NCBI GenBank assembly: GCA_040877415.1
Contig: JBBDNV010000136.1
Span: 1 to 16,532, forward strand
Length of the DNA: 16,532 nt
Source: JBBDNV01 sp040877415
Lineage (GTDB): Bacteria > Planctomycetota > Planctomycetia > Pirellulales > PALSA-1355
Direction of reading: 5' to 3'
Shown here: positions 6,434 to 14,575 of the stretch, in pieces
Position numbering within the stretch: position 1 is the stretch's first letter
Layout of the letters: each line of letters starts with the position of its first letter
Notes under the pieces: model-generated
Seen by the model: only the letters and a program-made list of their open reading frames with translations
Told to the model about the DNA's origin: nothing
The model's database searches: none
Program-made: the position numbers and the translations under genes

Positions 6434-6829
6434 TTAGAAAGCAGAGGCGTTGGCAAAGCCGCCGCTGATTCCTCCCAGGACTTGAACTCCCAGAGAGAAG
6501 CCGGTCGGATCGACCATGAAGTTGATGCCGACCTGGCCCGCGAAGCTGAAGCTATTGCCGGTGGCCGATGCGCCCACGGGGCCCAGCCACGAAGCTCCCG
6601 CGGCGTAGTTGTTCGTCGAGAATTGTCCGGGGAAGGTGGCAATGCTGCCGCCCCAAACGGCCGCGAACACAGCCTTGCCGCGAACGGCCTGACCTTCGGT
6701 ATCGGAAATCTGTTGCATGCCGCTGAGCCCCATGCTGGCCAGGGTCGACTTAGAGACGGCCAGGTCGCCAGCAGAAGCCGTCGCAGCGAGCAACATCAAC
6801 GCAGCACAAGCAATCGCAATGGTCTTCAT
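6434..6829 (-). CDS. Small secreted protein of unknown function
   Basis: The 131-residue product has a textbook Sec signal peptide (MKTIAIACAALMLLAATASA, cleavage likely after residue 20) and no other hydrophobic anchor. The mature 110 residues begin with SKSTLASMGLSGMQQISDTE then GQAVRGKA, a block I associate with small planctomycete exported proteins without a known role. The rest is rich in Gly, Ala, Ser and aromatic residues in alternating patterns (GQVGINFMVDPTGFSLGVQV), which suggests beta-structure. There are no Cys after the leader. Expression signals are strong: AGGAGGAG (6836-6843) 6 bases before the ATG and an intrinsic terminator downstream. It stands alone, with degraded repeat elements on both sides. 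A surface, matrix or processed-peptide role is conceivable but nothing in the sequence decides it. Confidence 0.8.
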   Translation of the reverse strand: MKTIAIACAALMLLAATASAGDLAVSKSTLASMGLSGMQQISDTEGQAVRGKAVFAAVWGGSIATFPGQFSTNNYAAGASWLGPVGASATGNSFSFAGQVGINFMVDPTGFSLGVQVLGGISGGFANASAF

Positions 6830-6908
6830 GTTTGTCTCCTCCTAAAAAGAAACCTGCGAATCACGGTGTCAAGAATCCCGTTCCCGAGCACACAAACCTG
6901 TCCCGCAC

Positions 6909-6922
6909 GCCTGAGCTCCGGC
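6909..6922 (+). repeat. Second copy of the gcctgagctccggc hairpin, upstream of the small secreted protein gene
   Basis: The 14 bases are identical to 6338-6351, the heart of the terminator on the other side of the gene. Flanking bases extend the pairing here too (gcacgcc with ggcgcgc, one mismatch), but no T-run follows, so this copy is not a terminator as it stands. Between it and 7031 lie aaggtgggcac and ccttggtgggcactgcc segments and the RAYT-like scar at 7005-7022. Confidence 0.6.
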
Positions 6923-7004
6923 GCGCTTGAGGGAGTCGATTCTAGCAAGGTGGGCACGCAATGGTTACCCCTTGCCTTGGTGGGCACTGCCTATTGGGTA
7001 GTCT

Positions 7005-7022
7005 GGTAGGACTTCACCTGGT
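7005..7022 (-). repeat. Second scar of the RAYT C-terminal region
   Basis: The 18 bases ggtaggacttcacctggt are identical to 6060-6077 inside the transposase remnant. On the minus strand they encode DQVKSY, the start of the conserved C-terminal block, but the frame then stops after a few codons. The adjacent ggtgggcactgcc (6979-6991) resembles another class of short planctomycete repeat. This is likely the footprint of a decayed element. Confidence 0.5.
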
Positions 7023-7031
7023 CGTGGCGAA

Positions 7032-7391
7032 TCACTTCTTAAAGCCCTCGATCGGTGTCACGCCACCGTCGGCCCGAATGCCGATGGTGATCGAGGGCTC
7101 GAAGAACTCGTCCCAGGTTCCGTTGCCGTGCGCGGTTGCCATCGCTGCGACGAACTCAATACTGGCTTGAAGGTCTTGCAAGATCCTGGCGGCTCCGGTC
7201 CGGCTTCCCGGCCGATTGGGCCGCACGTGGGCGCGGGCCGACATGGCCGACGACAGCAGGACGCCGGCGACCGTCAGGCAGTCGATCAGCGTCCATGCGG
7301 CGCCTTCCGGTTCGACCGACTCGCCGGCCTTGATGCGGTCCATGATGGCTCCGATCCGCCGTTTGCTGAGTGTCGCCTTGAGGGGCTCCAT
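7032..7391 (-). CDS. Hypothetical protein, 119 residues
   Basis: I do not recognise this family. The frame is uninterrupted from an ATG at 7391 with GGAG about 8 bases upstream to a TGA at 7032. The product has a basic N-terminus (MEPLKATLSKRRIGAIMDRI), a central helical, moderately hydrophobic stretch (AAWTLIDCLTVAGVLLSSAMSA, about 31-52), an Arg-rich linker and an acidic/aromatic C-terminus (TWDEFFEPSITIGIRADGG). No signal peptide or catalytic motif is visible. The central stretch is too polar to be called a membrane helix with confidence. It is transcribed away from the DUF1501 gene, and its stop lies 10 bases from the RAYT-like scar. Its amino-acid make-up is reasonable for a real protein, but it could be a chance frame in GC-rich DNA. 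Confidence 0.5.
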   Translation of the reverse strand: MEPLKATLSKRRIGAIMDRIKAGESVEPEGAAWTLIDCLTVAGVLLSSAMSARAHVRPNRPGSRTGAARILQDLQASIEFVAAMATAHGNGTWDEFFEPSITIGIRADGGVTPIEGFKK

Positions 7392-7718
7392 TTTGGTGGC
7401 TCCGCGTTCGAGTCCGTCTCAATCGTCTTTCCTTTTTCGATCCTGAAGCTCGCCCGGCCCGCACGGCTCGCCCCCTTCCTCCCGCGACGCGCCACCCGGC
7501 GGGGCTCTGCGGCTACTCATTCTGCCCCGGCGGGCTCGAATAGTACAGGCGTCGTCTTGCGCACCCCCGGGCAATTCGGACGAGCTTATGGATGCGGAGG
7601 GTGCCGGTCAAGTTACTCCGCCGGGGCCAGCGGGCGGATTGCGTTTTGACCGGATTCTGCGGAGAATGTGAGCACAATCGACGTACAGGACGAATCCCGC
7701 GGTAGGGGAGGCCACGCC
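7392..7718. other. Intergenic region between two divergent genes
   Basis: These roughly 330 bases separate the minus-strand hypothetical gene from the DUF1501 gene and should hold both promoters. The only element I can point to with some confidence is GGGGAGG at 7705-7711, the ribosome binding site 7 bases before the GTG at 7719. Two GC-rich imperfect palindromes (cgccacccggcggggc near 7488 and tgccccggcgggc near 7524) are visible. No -10/-35 pair stands out. Confidence 0.4.
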
Positions 7719-9101
7719 GTGTTGACGGTTTTCGGAGATTGCCAAGACCGGTTCTGCGATGGGATTTCGCGTCGCAGTTTCCTGCGGATCGGCTCTTTGG
7801 GAATCGGCGGATTGTCCCTGCCGCGGTTGCTGCGCGCCGAATCGCAGTCGGCCGGGCGAGCGACCGATCGCTCGGTCATCATGGTCTACCTGCCCGGTGG
7901 ACCGACGCAGCACGAGACGTTCGATCCCAAGCCGGATGCCCCCGTCGAAATACGGGGGCCGCTGAAGCCGATTCACACCCGCATCCCGGGCGTGGGGTTC
8001 TGTGAATTGCTGCCGAAGCTTGCGCGGATGGCGGATCGGATCGCGATCGTGCGGACCCTGATCGGGATGCAGAACCGTCACGAATCGTTCCAGTGCTATA
8101 CCGGGCGTCCCGGTGGACGCGACGCAGACAACGAACCGGCCGGCGGTTGGCCTGCGCTGGGTTCGGTGGTGTCGAGCGTGCTCGGGCCGGGCGAATGCGG
8201 CATGCTACCGTATGTCGACGCGGCACCGAAAATGGGCTATCGTCCCTACAACAACGCGGGCCTGCACGACGCGTCGGCAAGGAGCTCCTGGCCCGGATTC
8301 ACGGGCCCGCGACACGTTCCCTTTGCGCTGGAAGGCGACGTGAAACCGGATCTGGCGCTCAACGGCATCGATCTGGCACGGCTTGAAAATCGACGTGCGC
8401 TGCTTTCGGCCTTCGATCGATTCCAAAAGAGCGTGCACGCGGACGGCTTGGACTCTTTCCAGCAGCAGGCCTTTGAGATCCTTACGTCGAGCCGTCTCGT
8501 TGACGCGTTGGATTTGGGGAAGGAGGATTCCAGAATCCGAGAAAGCTACGGGGAAGCTCAGCCGACAGATTCAAGTTTCGGGGGCGCGCCCCAGAGCCCG
8601 CAACATTTGTTGCTGGCTCGCCGCCTGGTCGAGGCCGGCGTTCGCTGCGTGACCGTTGCCTTTGGCGCCTGGGACTGGCACGCGAATCGCGAGGGCAACA
8701 TCGAATACCTTGCGAAGAAGTACTTGCCCACGTTCGACCACGGCCTGTCGGCTTTGCTCGAAGATCTCGACCGGCGCGGACTGGCCCAAAAAGTTTCGGT
8801 CGTCGTATGGGGCGAGTTTGGCCGCACGCCCCGAATCAACGCCCAGGGCGGCCGAGACCACTGGCCTTCCACGCAATCCATCCTGTTGGCCGGCGGCGGA
8901 ATCGAGGGGGGTCGAATCGTCGGCAAGACGGACTCTACCGGCGGCGTTCCCGTGGATCGACCGGTTCACGTGCAGGAAGTTTTTGCGACCCTGTATCGAA
9001 ACCTGGGAATCGACGTCAATCGGGTCGCGATTCCCGACCTGAGCGGCCGTCCGCGGTATCTCGTCGAGGCGAATCGCCAGCCGATCGGCGAACTCTATTA
9101 A
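7719..9101 (+). CDS. DUF1501 protein, Tat-exported sulfatase-fold family
   Basis: The 460-residue protein carries a twin-arginine signal near its start (SRRSFLRIGSLGIGGLSLP, Arg18-Arg19), so it is folded before export. Family landmarks follow: MVYLPGGPTQHETFDPKPDAP (a GGPxxxDxFDxKP-like block with His for the usual Asp), a WDWH segment near 318, WGEFGRTPRIN (364-374) and GGRDHW (377-382). DUF1501 proteins share the alkaline-phosphatase/sulfatase fold and are very abundant in planctomycetes; no reaction is firmly assigned. I prefer the GTG at 7719 to an upstream GTG at 7668: it has GGGGAGG 7 bases before it and gives the usual N-terminus (MLTVFGDC...RFCDGISRR). DUF1501 genes are often paired with cytochrome-like DUF1549/DUF1553 genes, but here none is adjacent. 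The kinase follows 183 bases later. Confidence 0.92.
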   Translation: MLTVFGDCQDRFCDGISRRSFLRIGSLGIGGLSLPRLLRAESQSAGRATDRSVIMVYLPGGPTQHETFDPKPDAPVEIRGPLKPIHTRIPGVGFCELLPKLARMADRIAIVRTLIGMQNRHESFQCYTGRPGGRDADNEPAGGWPALGSVVSSVLGPGECGMLPYVDAAPKMGYRPYNNAGLHDASARSSWPGFTGPRHVPFALEGDVKPDLALNGIDLARLENRRALLSAFDRFQKSVHADGLDSFQQQAFEILTSSRLVDALDLGKEDSRIRESYGEAQPTDSSFGGAPQSPQHLLLARRLVEAGVRCVTVAFGAWDWHANREGNIEYLAKKYLPTFDHGLSALLEDLDRRGLAQKVSVVVWGEFGRTPRINAQGGRDHWPSTQSILLAGGGIEGGRIVGKTDSTGGVPVDRPVHVQEVFATLYRNLGIDVNRVAIPDLSGRPRYLVEANRQPIGELY

Positions 9102-9284
9102 TTAGAAGCCGTTTCGAAACTAATTCGGTAGCCGGACTCTGCGAGGTGGGGCGGGGTCGCATAACCCGGCTGCGATTCCATCGGCCGTGCCCAGGTGCAG
9201 CGGTCAATTCGACAGAGCACAAGCGGCCGCTTAAAATGGGACCGCGTCAACACCCAGATTCCTTCTTCGAGAAGTAGCAAGGCC

Positions 9285-12200
9285 ATGAGCGAATCTAGCG
9301 ATCGGGAAAGGGACGAGGCAGATCGCGCCTCCGCCTCGAAACCGGACCGCGTCGCCGACCGTTTGTCGCCAGGTTCGCGAGCGACCCCAGCAGCGGGCAG
9401 GGTGAACTGCCCGCACTGCCACAGTCCGCTCGAAGTCGACGATCAGCAGGCCGAGGAAATCGTCTGTCGTTCATGTGGCAGCAGCTTCCGACTGGCCCAG
9501 GATCAGACCTATACCTGGAAGCCCGAAAAACTGCCGCGGCTGGGGAAGTTTGAGCTTTTGAAAGCTGTCGGACGGGGCGCGTTTGGCACGGTTTACCGCG
9601 CGCGCGACACGGAGCTGGACCGGATTGTGGCCGTCAAGCTGCCTCGCAGCGGCTCGTTAACATCAGCGGAGGATGAAGACCGCTTCATTCGCGAGGCCCG
9701 CAGCGTGGCGCAACTGCGGCATCCCAATATCGTGTCGATTTTCGAGACCGGCCGGAGCGAGGAAGTTCCTTTTATCGTGGGCGAGTTCGTGGACGGGGTG
9801 ACGCTGGGGGATCTCCTTACCGGGCGGCGCTTTACTCCCCGCGAGTCGGCCGAGTTGATTGTGACGGTGGCCGACGCGCTTGCGTATGCGCACGAACAGG
9901 GCGTCATTCACCGCGACGTGAAGCCGTCGAACATCATGCTCGACGACCACGACAAGCCGCACCTGATGGATTTTGGATTGGCGCGGCGCGACGCGGGCGA
10001 GATCACAATGACCACCGAAGGCCAGGTGTTGGGCACGCCAGCCTATATGAGTCCGGAGCAAGCCCGCGGCGAGGGTCATCGCGTCGACGGCCGCAGCGAC
10101 GTGTACAGTCTGGGAGTGATCCTGTACGAGCTCTTGACCGGCGAGCTGCCATTCCGGGGCAACACGCGCATGTTGTTGCACCAGGTTTTGCACGATGAGC
10201 CGCGGTCGCTGCGCAGTCTGAATGATCGGATACCCCGCGATGCCGAGACGATCTGCCTGAAGGCGATGGCCAAGGAACCGGACCGGCGATATGCGACTGC
10301 CGGTGCATATGCCGCGGATCTCAGGCGGTGGCTCGCTGGCGAGGCGATTACGGCCCGGCCGACCGGCAGCGTGGAACGTGGAGTTCGCTGGGTGAAACGA
10401 AACCGCGTGGTGGCATCGCTGGCCGCGTCCGTCGCCGTGGTGCTGATCACCGGCACGGCCGTCTCGTCGTACTTTGCGATCCTCTCCCGGGTGGAAGCCC
10501 GGCTTGCCATCAACGAAAAGCAGCGCGCCGACCAGAAGCAGCTAGAAGCGGTCAGGGCGGAGTCCCAGGCCAAAGCCGCGTCCGATCTGGCCGATGCGCA
10601 GGCCGCCACGGCCACCGCCATCTCGGGCTTTCTGATCGACATGTTCGAGGAGCCAACGCCCTACAAGATCATGGGCATGCGTCTGGGCAATCGCCAGCTC
10701 GACCCGGCCGCCAAGGGTCTTTTGGACCGTGGGGCGGAGCAATTGACGGTTCGCTTGGACGATCAACCGCTGGTGAAGGCCGCCATGCTCTCCGCGATTG
10801 GTCGAGCGCATGCCGGCACGGGAGCGCTGGAAAAGGCGACATCACTACTGGAAGAAGCCTTGTCCATTTATCGCCGCGAGCTGCCGGCCGACGATCAGCA
10901 AATCGCCGACGATCTGGAACAACTGAGTCTGGTGTATTTCTTGCAAGACCGAACGGCTGAGTCCGAAGAGGTCGGACGCGAAAACCTGCGCATTCGGCGC
11001 ACCGCGTTCGACGAATCGCATGAAAAGATCCTTAGCGCCAAAGCAAGCCTGAGCATGGTTTTGGGGATGACGAAAAACCACCTGGACGAGGCGGAGCGAT
11101 TATTTCGCGACGTGCTCGCGGTGCGCCGCAAGACCCTCGATCCTGACGATCCACGAATTGCCGAAACCCTGGTGGGACTCGGGGGAGTCCTTTTGTGGAA
11201 CGATCGCTACCGCCCCGTGGAGGCCCTCACGCTCATTGGCGAGGCTGTGAAAATCTTTAACGCCCATGCGGAGACCCGCGACATCGGGCAGGCGATCATC
11301 CTGATTCAACGCACGGTTGTTTTCGAACGCCTGGGAAATCACCGACAAGCCGTGGCCGCTGGCGAAGACGCGATTCGCATTTTGAAAGAGACTCTCGGGG
11401 ATGGCCATCCGCTTACGATTTTCACCTTGCACGACTATGCTTCAACGATATTCGAGATGGGCCGGCGCGAAGAAGCCAGGGCGATTTACGATGCGATGTT
11501 TGCGAGGTATCAGGAGCACGGCGTTCCATTTACATGGATTCCTGCAATGGCCGGCACCCTACGGCGATTTTCGACCCTGCTGACGGAATCGGGTGAACAG
11601 GAGAAGCTGGAACAAATCTTGCGCCGTGTGCTGGCCAAACAAAAGGGTCTGACGGGGTACCGCTCGGGCAACAGCGCCACCGTGCTGGCCAGTCTCGCGG
11701 AACTGTTGAAACAACGCGGCAAACCTGACGACGCGCAAGCGCTGATTGACGACTACCTGACCACCTCCAATCTGCTGGCTGATGCGCGATGGATCCACGG
11801 ACACTTCCACTTCATTGCGATCATCAGGCTCCTGAGGGCCGCCGACAGACTCGGCGATGCCACGACGATTTGTGAGCGGTTCACGGCCCGGCTTCGCGCG
11901 GCTTCAACAGCCGAACCATTTGATTTGCAGCTTGCGCTTACGCAATTCGGCGAGGTGCTCAATGCTCAACGCCAGTTCGCGGGGGCCGAACCGATCTTAG
12001 CGGAGGCGTGTGGGCTGGGGCGCCAACTTTCGCTTGGCGAGAAGGAGTATTTGCCGTGGTTTATCGGCGCGTCAAAGGCCTGGATCGATGCCTTAGAGGC
12101 TCTCGGGCGGCCGGACCAGGCGGAGCAGGTCGCACTTGACGCGGTCGAGGTTGGCCGAAAGGTCGCGGGGGCATACTTCAAGAACGACGTTTCGGTCTTG

Positions 12201-12431
12201 CAGGCCATGAGCACCTTGGGCCACGTCCAACTCCGGCGGGGCAAGCCCGACCAGGCCAAAGCTCAGTTCGAGGCGGTCGCGGCCGCCGCCCGCAAAGCGC
12301 CGAACGTCGGCGAAAAACACTGGCTCAATCAGGACGCCGAGAAACAGTTGGCGCAACTTGCGTTGAAATCGAGCGGCAGCGACAACGTCGACCAGCCGAC
12401 CGCCGGCGACCCCTCGCCGATGGAGCCATGA
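9285..12431 (+). CDS. Membrane-anchored Ser/Thr protein kinase with zinc ribbon and TPR domain
   Basis: The 1048-residue protein has four parts. A polar N-terminus carries a zinc ribbon, CPHC (42-45) and CRSC (61-64). A PknB-type kinase follows (about 89-350) with GRGAFG (96-101), Lys118 in AVKLP, HRDVKPSN (209-216), DFG (229-231) and GTPAYMSPEQA (250-260); all catalytic residues are present, and Arg before Asp makes it an RD kinase. One membrane helix (about 375-399) separates it from a charged helical stretch and a long tetratricopeptide region to about 1015 (for example GRAHAGTGALEKATSLLEEA and DEAERLFRDVLAVRRKTLD). The kinase should face the cytoplasm and the TPR part the periplasmic side, where it could bind a protein partner. 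The ATG at 9285 is the first ATG in frame, with only a weak ribosome binding site; the GTG at 9195 seems too far upstream. The gene is convergent with the barrel gene. Confidence 0.93.
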   Translation: MSESSDRERDEADRASASKPDRVADRLSPGSRATPAAGRVNCPHCHSPLEVDDQQAEEIVCRSCGSSFRLAQDQTYTWKPEKLPRLGKFELLKAVGRGAFGTVYRARDTELDRIVAVKLPRSGSLTSAEDEDRFIREARSVAQLRHPNIVSIFETGRSEEVPFIVGEFVDGVTLGDLLTGRRFTPRESAELIVTVADALAYAHEQGVIHRDVKPSNIMLDDHDKPHLMDFGLARRDAGEITMTTEGQVLGTPAYMSPEQARGEGHRVDGRSDVYSLGVILYELLTGELPFRGNTRMLLHQVLHDEPRSLRSLNDRIPRDAETICLKAMAKEPDRRYATAGAYAADLRRWLAGEAITARPTGSVERGVRWVKRNRVVASLAASVAVVLITGTAVSSYFAILSRVEARLAINEKQRADQKQLEAVRAESQAKAASDLADAQAATATAISGFLIDMFEEPTPYKIMGMRLGNRQLDPAAKGLLDRGAEQLTVRLDDQPLVKAAMLSAIGRAHAGTGALEKATSLLEEALSIYRRELPADDQQIADDLEQLSLVYFLQDRTAESEEVGRENLRIRRTAFDESHEKILSAKASLSMVLGMTKNHLDEAERLFRDVLAVRRKTLDPDDPRIAETLVGLGGVLLWNDRYRPVEALTLIGEAVKIFNAHAETRDIGQAIILIQRTVVFERLGNHRQAVAAGEDAIRILKETLGDGHPLTIFTLHDYASTIFEMGRREEARAIYDAMFARYQEHGVPFTWIPAMAGTLRRFSTLLTESGEQEKLEQILRRVLAKQKGLTGYRSGNSATVLASLAELLKQRGKPDDAQALIDDYLTTSNLLADARWIHGHFHFIAIIRLLRAADRLGDATTICERFTARLRAASTAEPFDLQLALTQFGEVLNAQRQFAGAEPILAEACGLGRQLSLGEKEYLPWFIGASKAWIDALEALGRPDQAEQVALDAVEVGRKVAGAYFKNDVSVLQAMSTLGHVQLRRGKPDQAKAQFEAVAAAARKAPNVGEKHWLNQDAEKQLAQLALKSSGSDNVDQPTAGDPSPMEP

Positions 12432-12452
12432 GCCGCGCTGACAAGTCGCCCT

Positions 12453-12480
12453 CGCCGGACCGGCGTTGGTTTCTCTGCGC
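12453..12480 (+). terminator. Possible weak terminator after the kinase gene
   Basis: cgccg (12453-12457) and cggcg (12461-12465) form a perfect five-pair stem around gac, followed by the T-rich ttggtttctct. It lies 21 bases after the kinase stop, in the 54-base gap between convergent genes. The stem is short and the T-tract is interrupted, so it is only a candidate. Confidence 0.35.
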
Positions 12481-12485
12481 GAATC

Positions 12486-14201
12486 TCACCAGCGCACCTG
12501 GTGCTGGAGATAGAACAGTTCTGGCGAGACGTCGGGCCCGGTATCGCGAATGAAGCGTCCGGGGAACAATTTCGAGAAGCCGATCAAAATGTCCTGATGG
12601 TTCGTCAGATGAAAGTTGACGAGCACGTCGAGTTCATCGCCGACGTCGGTTCCGGCAGCGCCGGTGGGGTCGACGCGCAACGGCACGCCGCCCGCGCTGA
12701 ACAACGGAGACCGTGCCTGTGCCAGGTGGAAGTTATGATACTGGGTGAGCACGTAAATCCACTTGGTGGGAAAGAACACCAGTTGCAGGTTGAAGTCCTG
12801 GATGTTTTGGCGCGCCACGAGGTCGAGATACCCCAGGTAGTAATGGCCGAATGGATAGAGCTGGTTGAAAGTCCCGAACTTGTCGCCCTGGCCCGGCTGC
12901 GCGTCGCCGGAGGCGAAATCGTAGTAAATCCAGAACTGCGGCGTCATCTCGGCATCTTTGAAGTTGTAGCCGATGCCCGTGGTCGAGGCCGCGGCCTGGA
13001 GCTGTTGATTCGAGTGCCGGCCGACTTGCACCATGCCTTCGGCGTCGTAGAGCCAGGTGTTGTCGATGTCGCCGATGACACGCGTTCCGAGGGTCGTAAA
13101 GTTTGTACCGCCCAGCACGCCGGACTCGCCGGCGAAGAGGGGATTCGAGTTGCCGAGGTTCAGCACATAGAGGTCCCAGAATCGTCCGGGCTTCGATCGA
13201 TACGTCACCCAAGCGCCTGTGAAGTTCTGGCGCTCGTCGGGTGAGTCAAAATACGTGGGATTGGGGACGATCGGCTGCAACCAGAAGGCGTTCAGGTCCC
13301 ACTTCTCTCCTTGTCGAAAGGCGCGTACGCCCTGGAACGTGCGCAGCGTGTTGCCCCACTCCAGATTCGAGACCAAACGCTGCGAACCGAGGCTGATTTC
13401 CTGTCGGCCACCGCGGAGATAGACCGGGTGCTCGCAACACTCCAATAGCTTGACATCGACAAACAAATCGACCAGGTCCGAGCGGTCACGGTCGATCGGA
13501 AGCGGCGTGAGTTCGGCGCCGAAATGCTGAGCGTCGAGATACTGGAGAAACACGCCGAAATTGTCGCCATGGTAAAGCGACCCGTAGACGAGCGTCCGCA
13601 ATTGCTCGTAACGATTGAGCGACGGCGTCAGCCGGCTGTCGATTTCGTTCATATAACGATCGCGCACTTCGCCGCCGGTCGAGAACAACCAGTCGTCGCC
13701 GATCGGGCGGCGCTTCATGAAATCCGACCACATGAAGTACGTGTTGTTCGGGTCGTCCAGGTAGCGAAAGTCGGTGTCGTAAAACGGAAATGGCTTGAGG
13801 CTAATCCGTCCCCAAGGGAAGGGCGGGGGCTTTTGACGATATTCCCCACTCAAAAAGTCCCAGGCTGAATAGTTGCCCGGTCCGGTGGGCACTATCGGGT
13901 AGAGGCCCAGCCGCGGAAAAATGAAAATCGGCGGTGTATCGGCGAACGGATCGGTGGGCATCTCAGCCGGCTGACTGCCGACGAGCGAGCCGCCGGTCTG
14001 CGATTGGGTTTCGACCGCTGGCGACTGGAAGGCGACGCTTACGAGATTCGTGCCGGCGGGCTGCTGCGAGGCGTCCAACGAGCCGCTCAAATAATCGAGC
14101 GAATCGTCCGCCTGCGCATGTCCAAGCGCGGCGACGGCGGCACCGGCGGCCAACAACCCGAGAAGGGCCCTTGCAGCGTGTTGAAGAATTGGGACAGGCA
14201 C
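12486..14201 (-). CDS. Alginate-export (AlgE-like) family outer-membrane beta-barrel protein
   Basis: The 571-residue product starts with a signal peptide (PVPILQHAARALLGLLAAGA, ending near GHAQA), then a low-complexity linker of about 80 residues and a barrel with alternating, aromatic-rich strands. Blocks typical of the alginate-export family are visible: RYEQLRTLVYGSLYHGDNFG, VYLRGGRQEISLGSQRLVSN, a WIYYDFASGDAQPGQGDKFG turn and YPFGHYYLGYLD. The chain ends in an aromatic residue (HQVRW), as barrel proteins do for assembly. I choose the GTG at 14201 because AAGGTGAT (14208-14215) lies 6 bases upstream and the signal peptide then begins directly; the ATG at 14258 would put 19 extra residues before it. 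No polysaccharide synthesis genes are near, so the transported substrate is unknown and alginate itself is not implied. Confidence 0.85.
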   Translation of the reverse strand: MPVPILQHAARALLGLLAAGAAVAALGHAQADDSLDYLSGSLDASQQPAGTNLVSVAFQSPAVETQSQTGGSLVGSQPAEMPTDPFADTPPIFIFPRLGLYPIVPTGPGNYSAWDFLSGEYRQKPPPFPWGRISLKPFPFYDTDFRYLDDPNNTYFMWSDFMKRRPIGDDWLFSTGGEVRDRYMNEIDSRLTPSLNRYEQLRTLVYGSLYHGDNFGVFLQYLDAQHFGAELTPLPIDRDRSDLVDLFVDVKLLECCEHPVYLRGGRQEISLGSQRLVSNLEWGNTLRTFQGVRAFRQGEKWDLNAFWLQPIVPNPTYFDSPDERQNFTGAWVTYRSKPGRFWDLYVLNLGNSNPLFAGESGVLGGTNFTTLGTRVIGDIDNTWLYDAEGMVQVGRHSNQQLQAAASTTGIGYNFKDAEMTPQFWIYYDFASGDAQPGQGDKFGTFNQLYPFGHYYLGYLDLVARQNIQDFNLQLVFFPTKWIYVLTQYHNFHLAQARSPLFSAGGVPLRVDPTGAAGTDVGDELDVLVNFHLTNHQDILIGFSKLFPGRFIRDTGPDVSPELFYLQHQVRW

Positions 14202-14575
14202 CTCGCGATCACCTTTTATTCTCGGGACATACCGTAAACGGCTCGGAGCCAGTCCCATTTTTCAACGGCCAGCTTGACCTCATGTCTTGTCGCCAGCGTT
14301 TTGAGTCGAACGATTGCAGGCAATCCGCGCATGGAATTCGCGGAAAGAACATCAGAGCCCCTCGAGAAAGGATCGGGCAGCCTGCACTGTGCGGTTGACC
14401 CGAAAACAGTGTGCGGATATGGCGGATTGAGACCGCTCATTGGTACATCTTACGCGATCGGCAATTCTTCGCTGGATCCCTCTAATCCCCGCCGGCGATC
14501 CGGGGCCAGAGCCCAACCACGCGGCCGGGCGATTCGACCGCTGGCATTGCAATCGGCAAAGCAGTCGGGCGGCCC
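14202..14575. other. Intergenic region upstream of the barrel gene
   Basis: Between the barrel gene start and the cupredoxin stop lie about 370 bases. On the minus strand there are two overlapping short open frames (about 38-74 and 47 codons), one ending at 14216, only 14 bases before the GTG start, but neither has a recognisable product. The only supported element is the ribosome binding site AAGGTGAT at 14208-14215. A GC-rich imperfect palindrome (ccccgccggcgatccggggcc, shifted halves near 14489-14508) is visible, but no clear terminator for the cupredoxin gene. Confidence 0.35.

Noticed and set aside
6156..6437. Plus-strand 93-codon open frame between the repeat element and the small secreted protein gene
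   Set aside because: It runs through the terminator hairpin and lacks a ribosome binding site and any recognisable domain.
6867..6872. Perfect TTGACA on the minus strand upstream of the small secreted protein
   Set aside because: A -10 element 17 bases downstream would be CTTTTT, and transcription would start on top of the ribosome binding site, so it does not work as a promoter.
14216..14440. Minus-strand 74-codon open frame (38 codons from an inner ATG) ending just before the barrel gene
   Set aside because: Position is suggestive of a small upstream gene or leader peptide, but there is no ribosome binding site at the inner ATG, no recognisable product, and a competing frame of 47 codons overlaps it.
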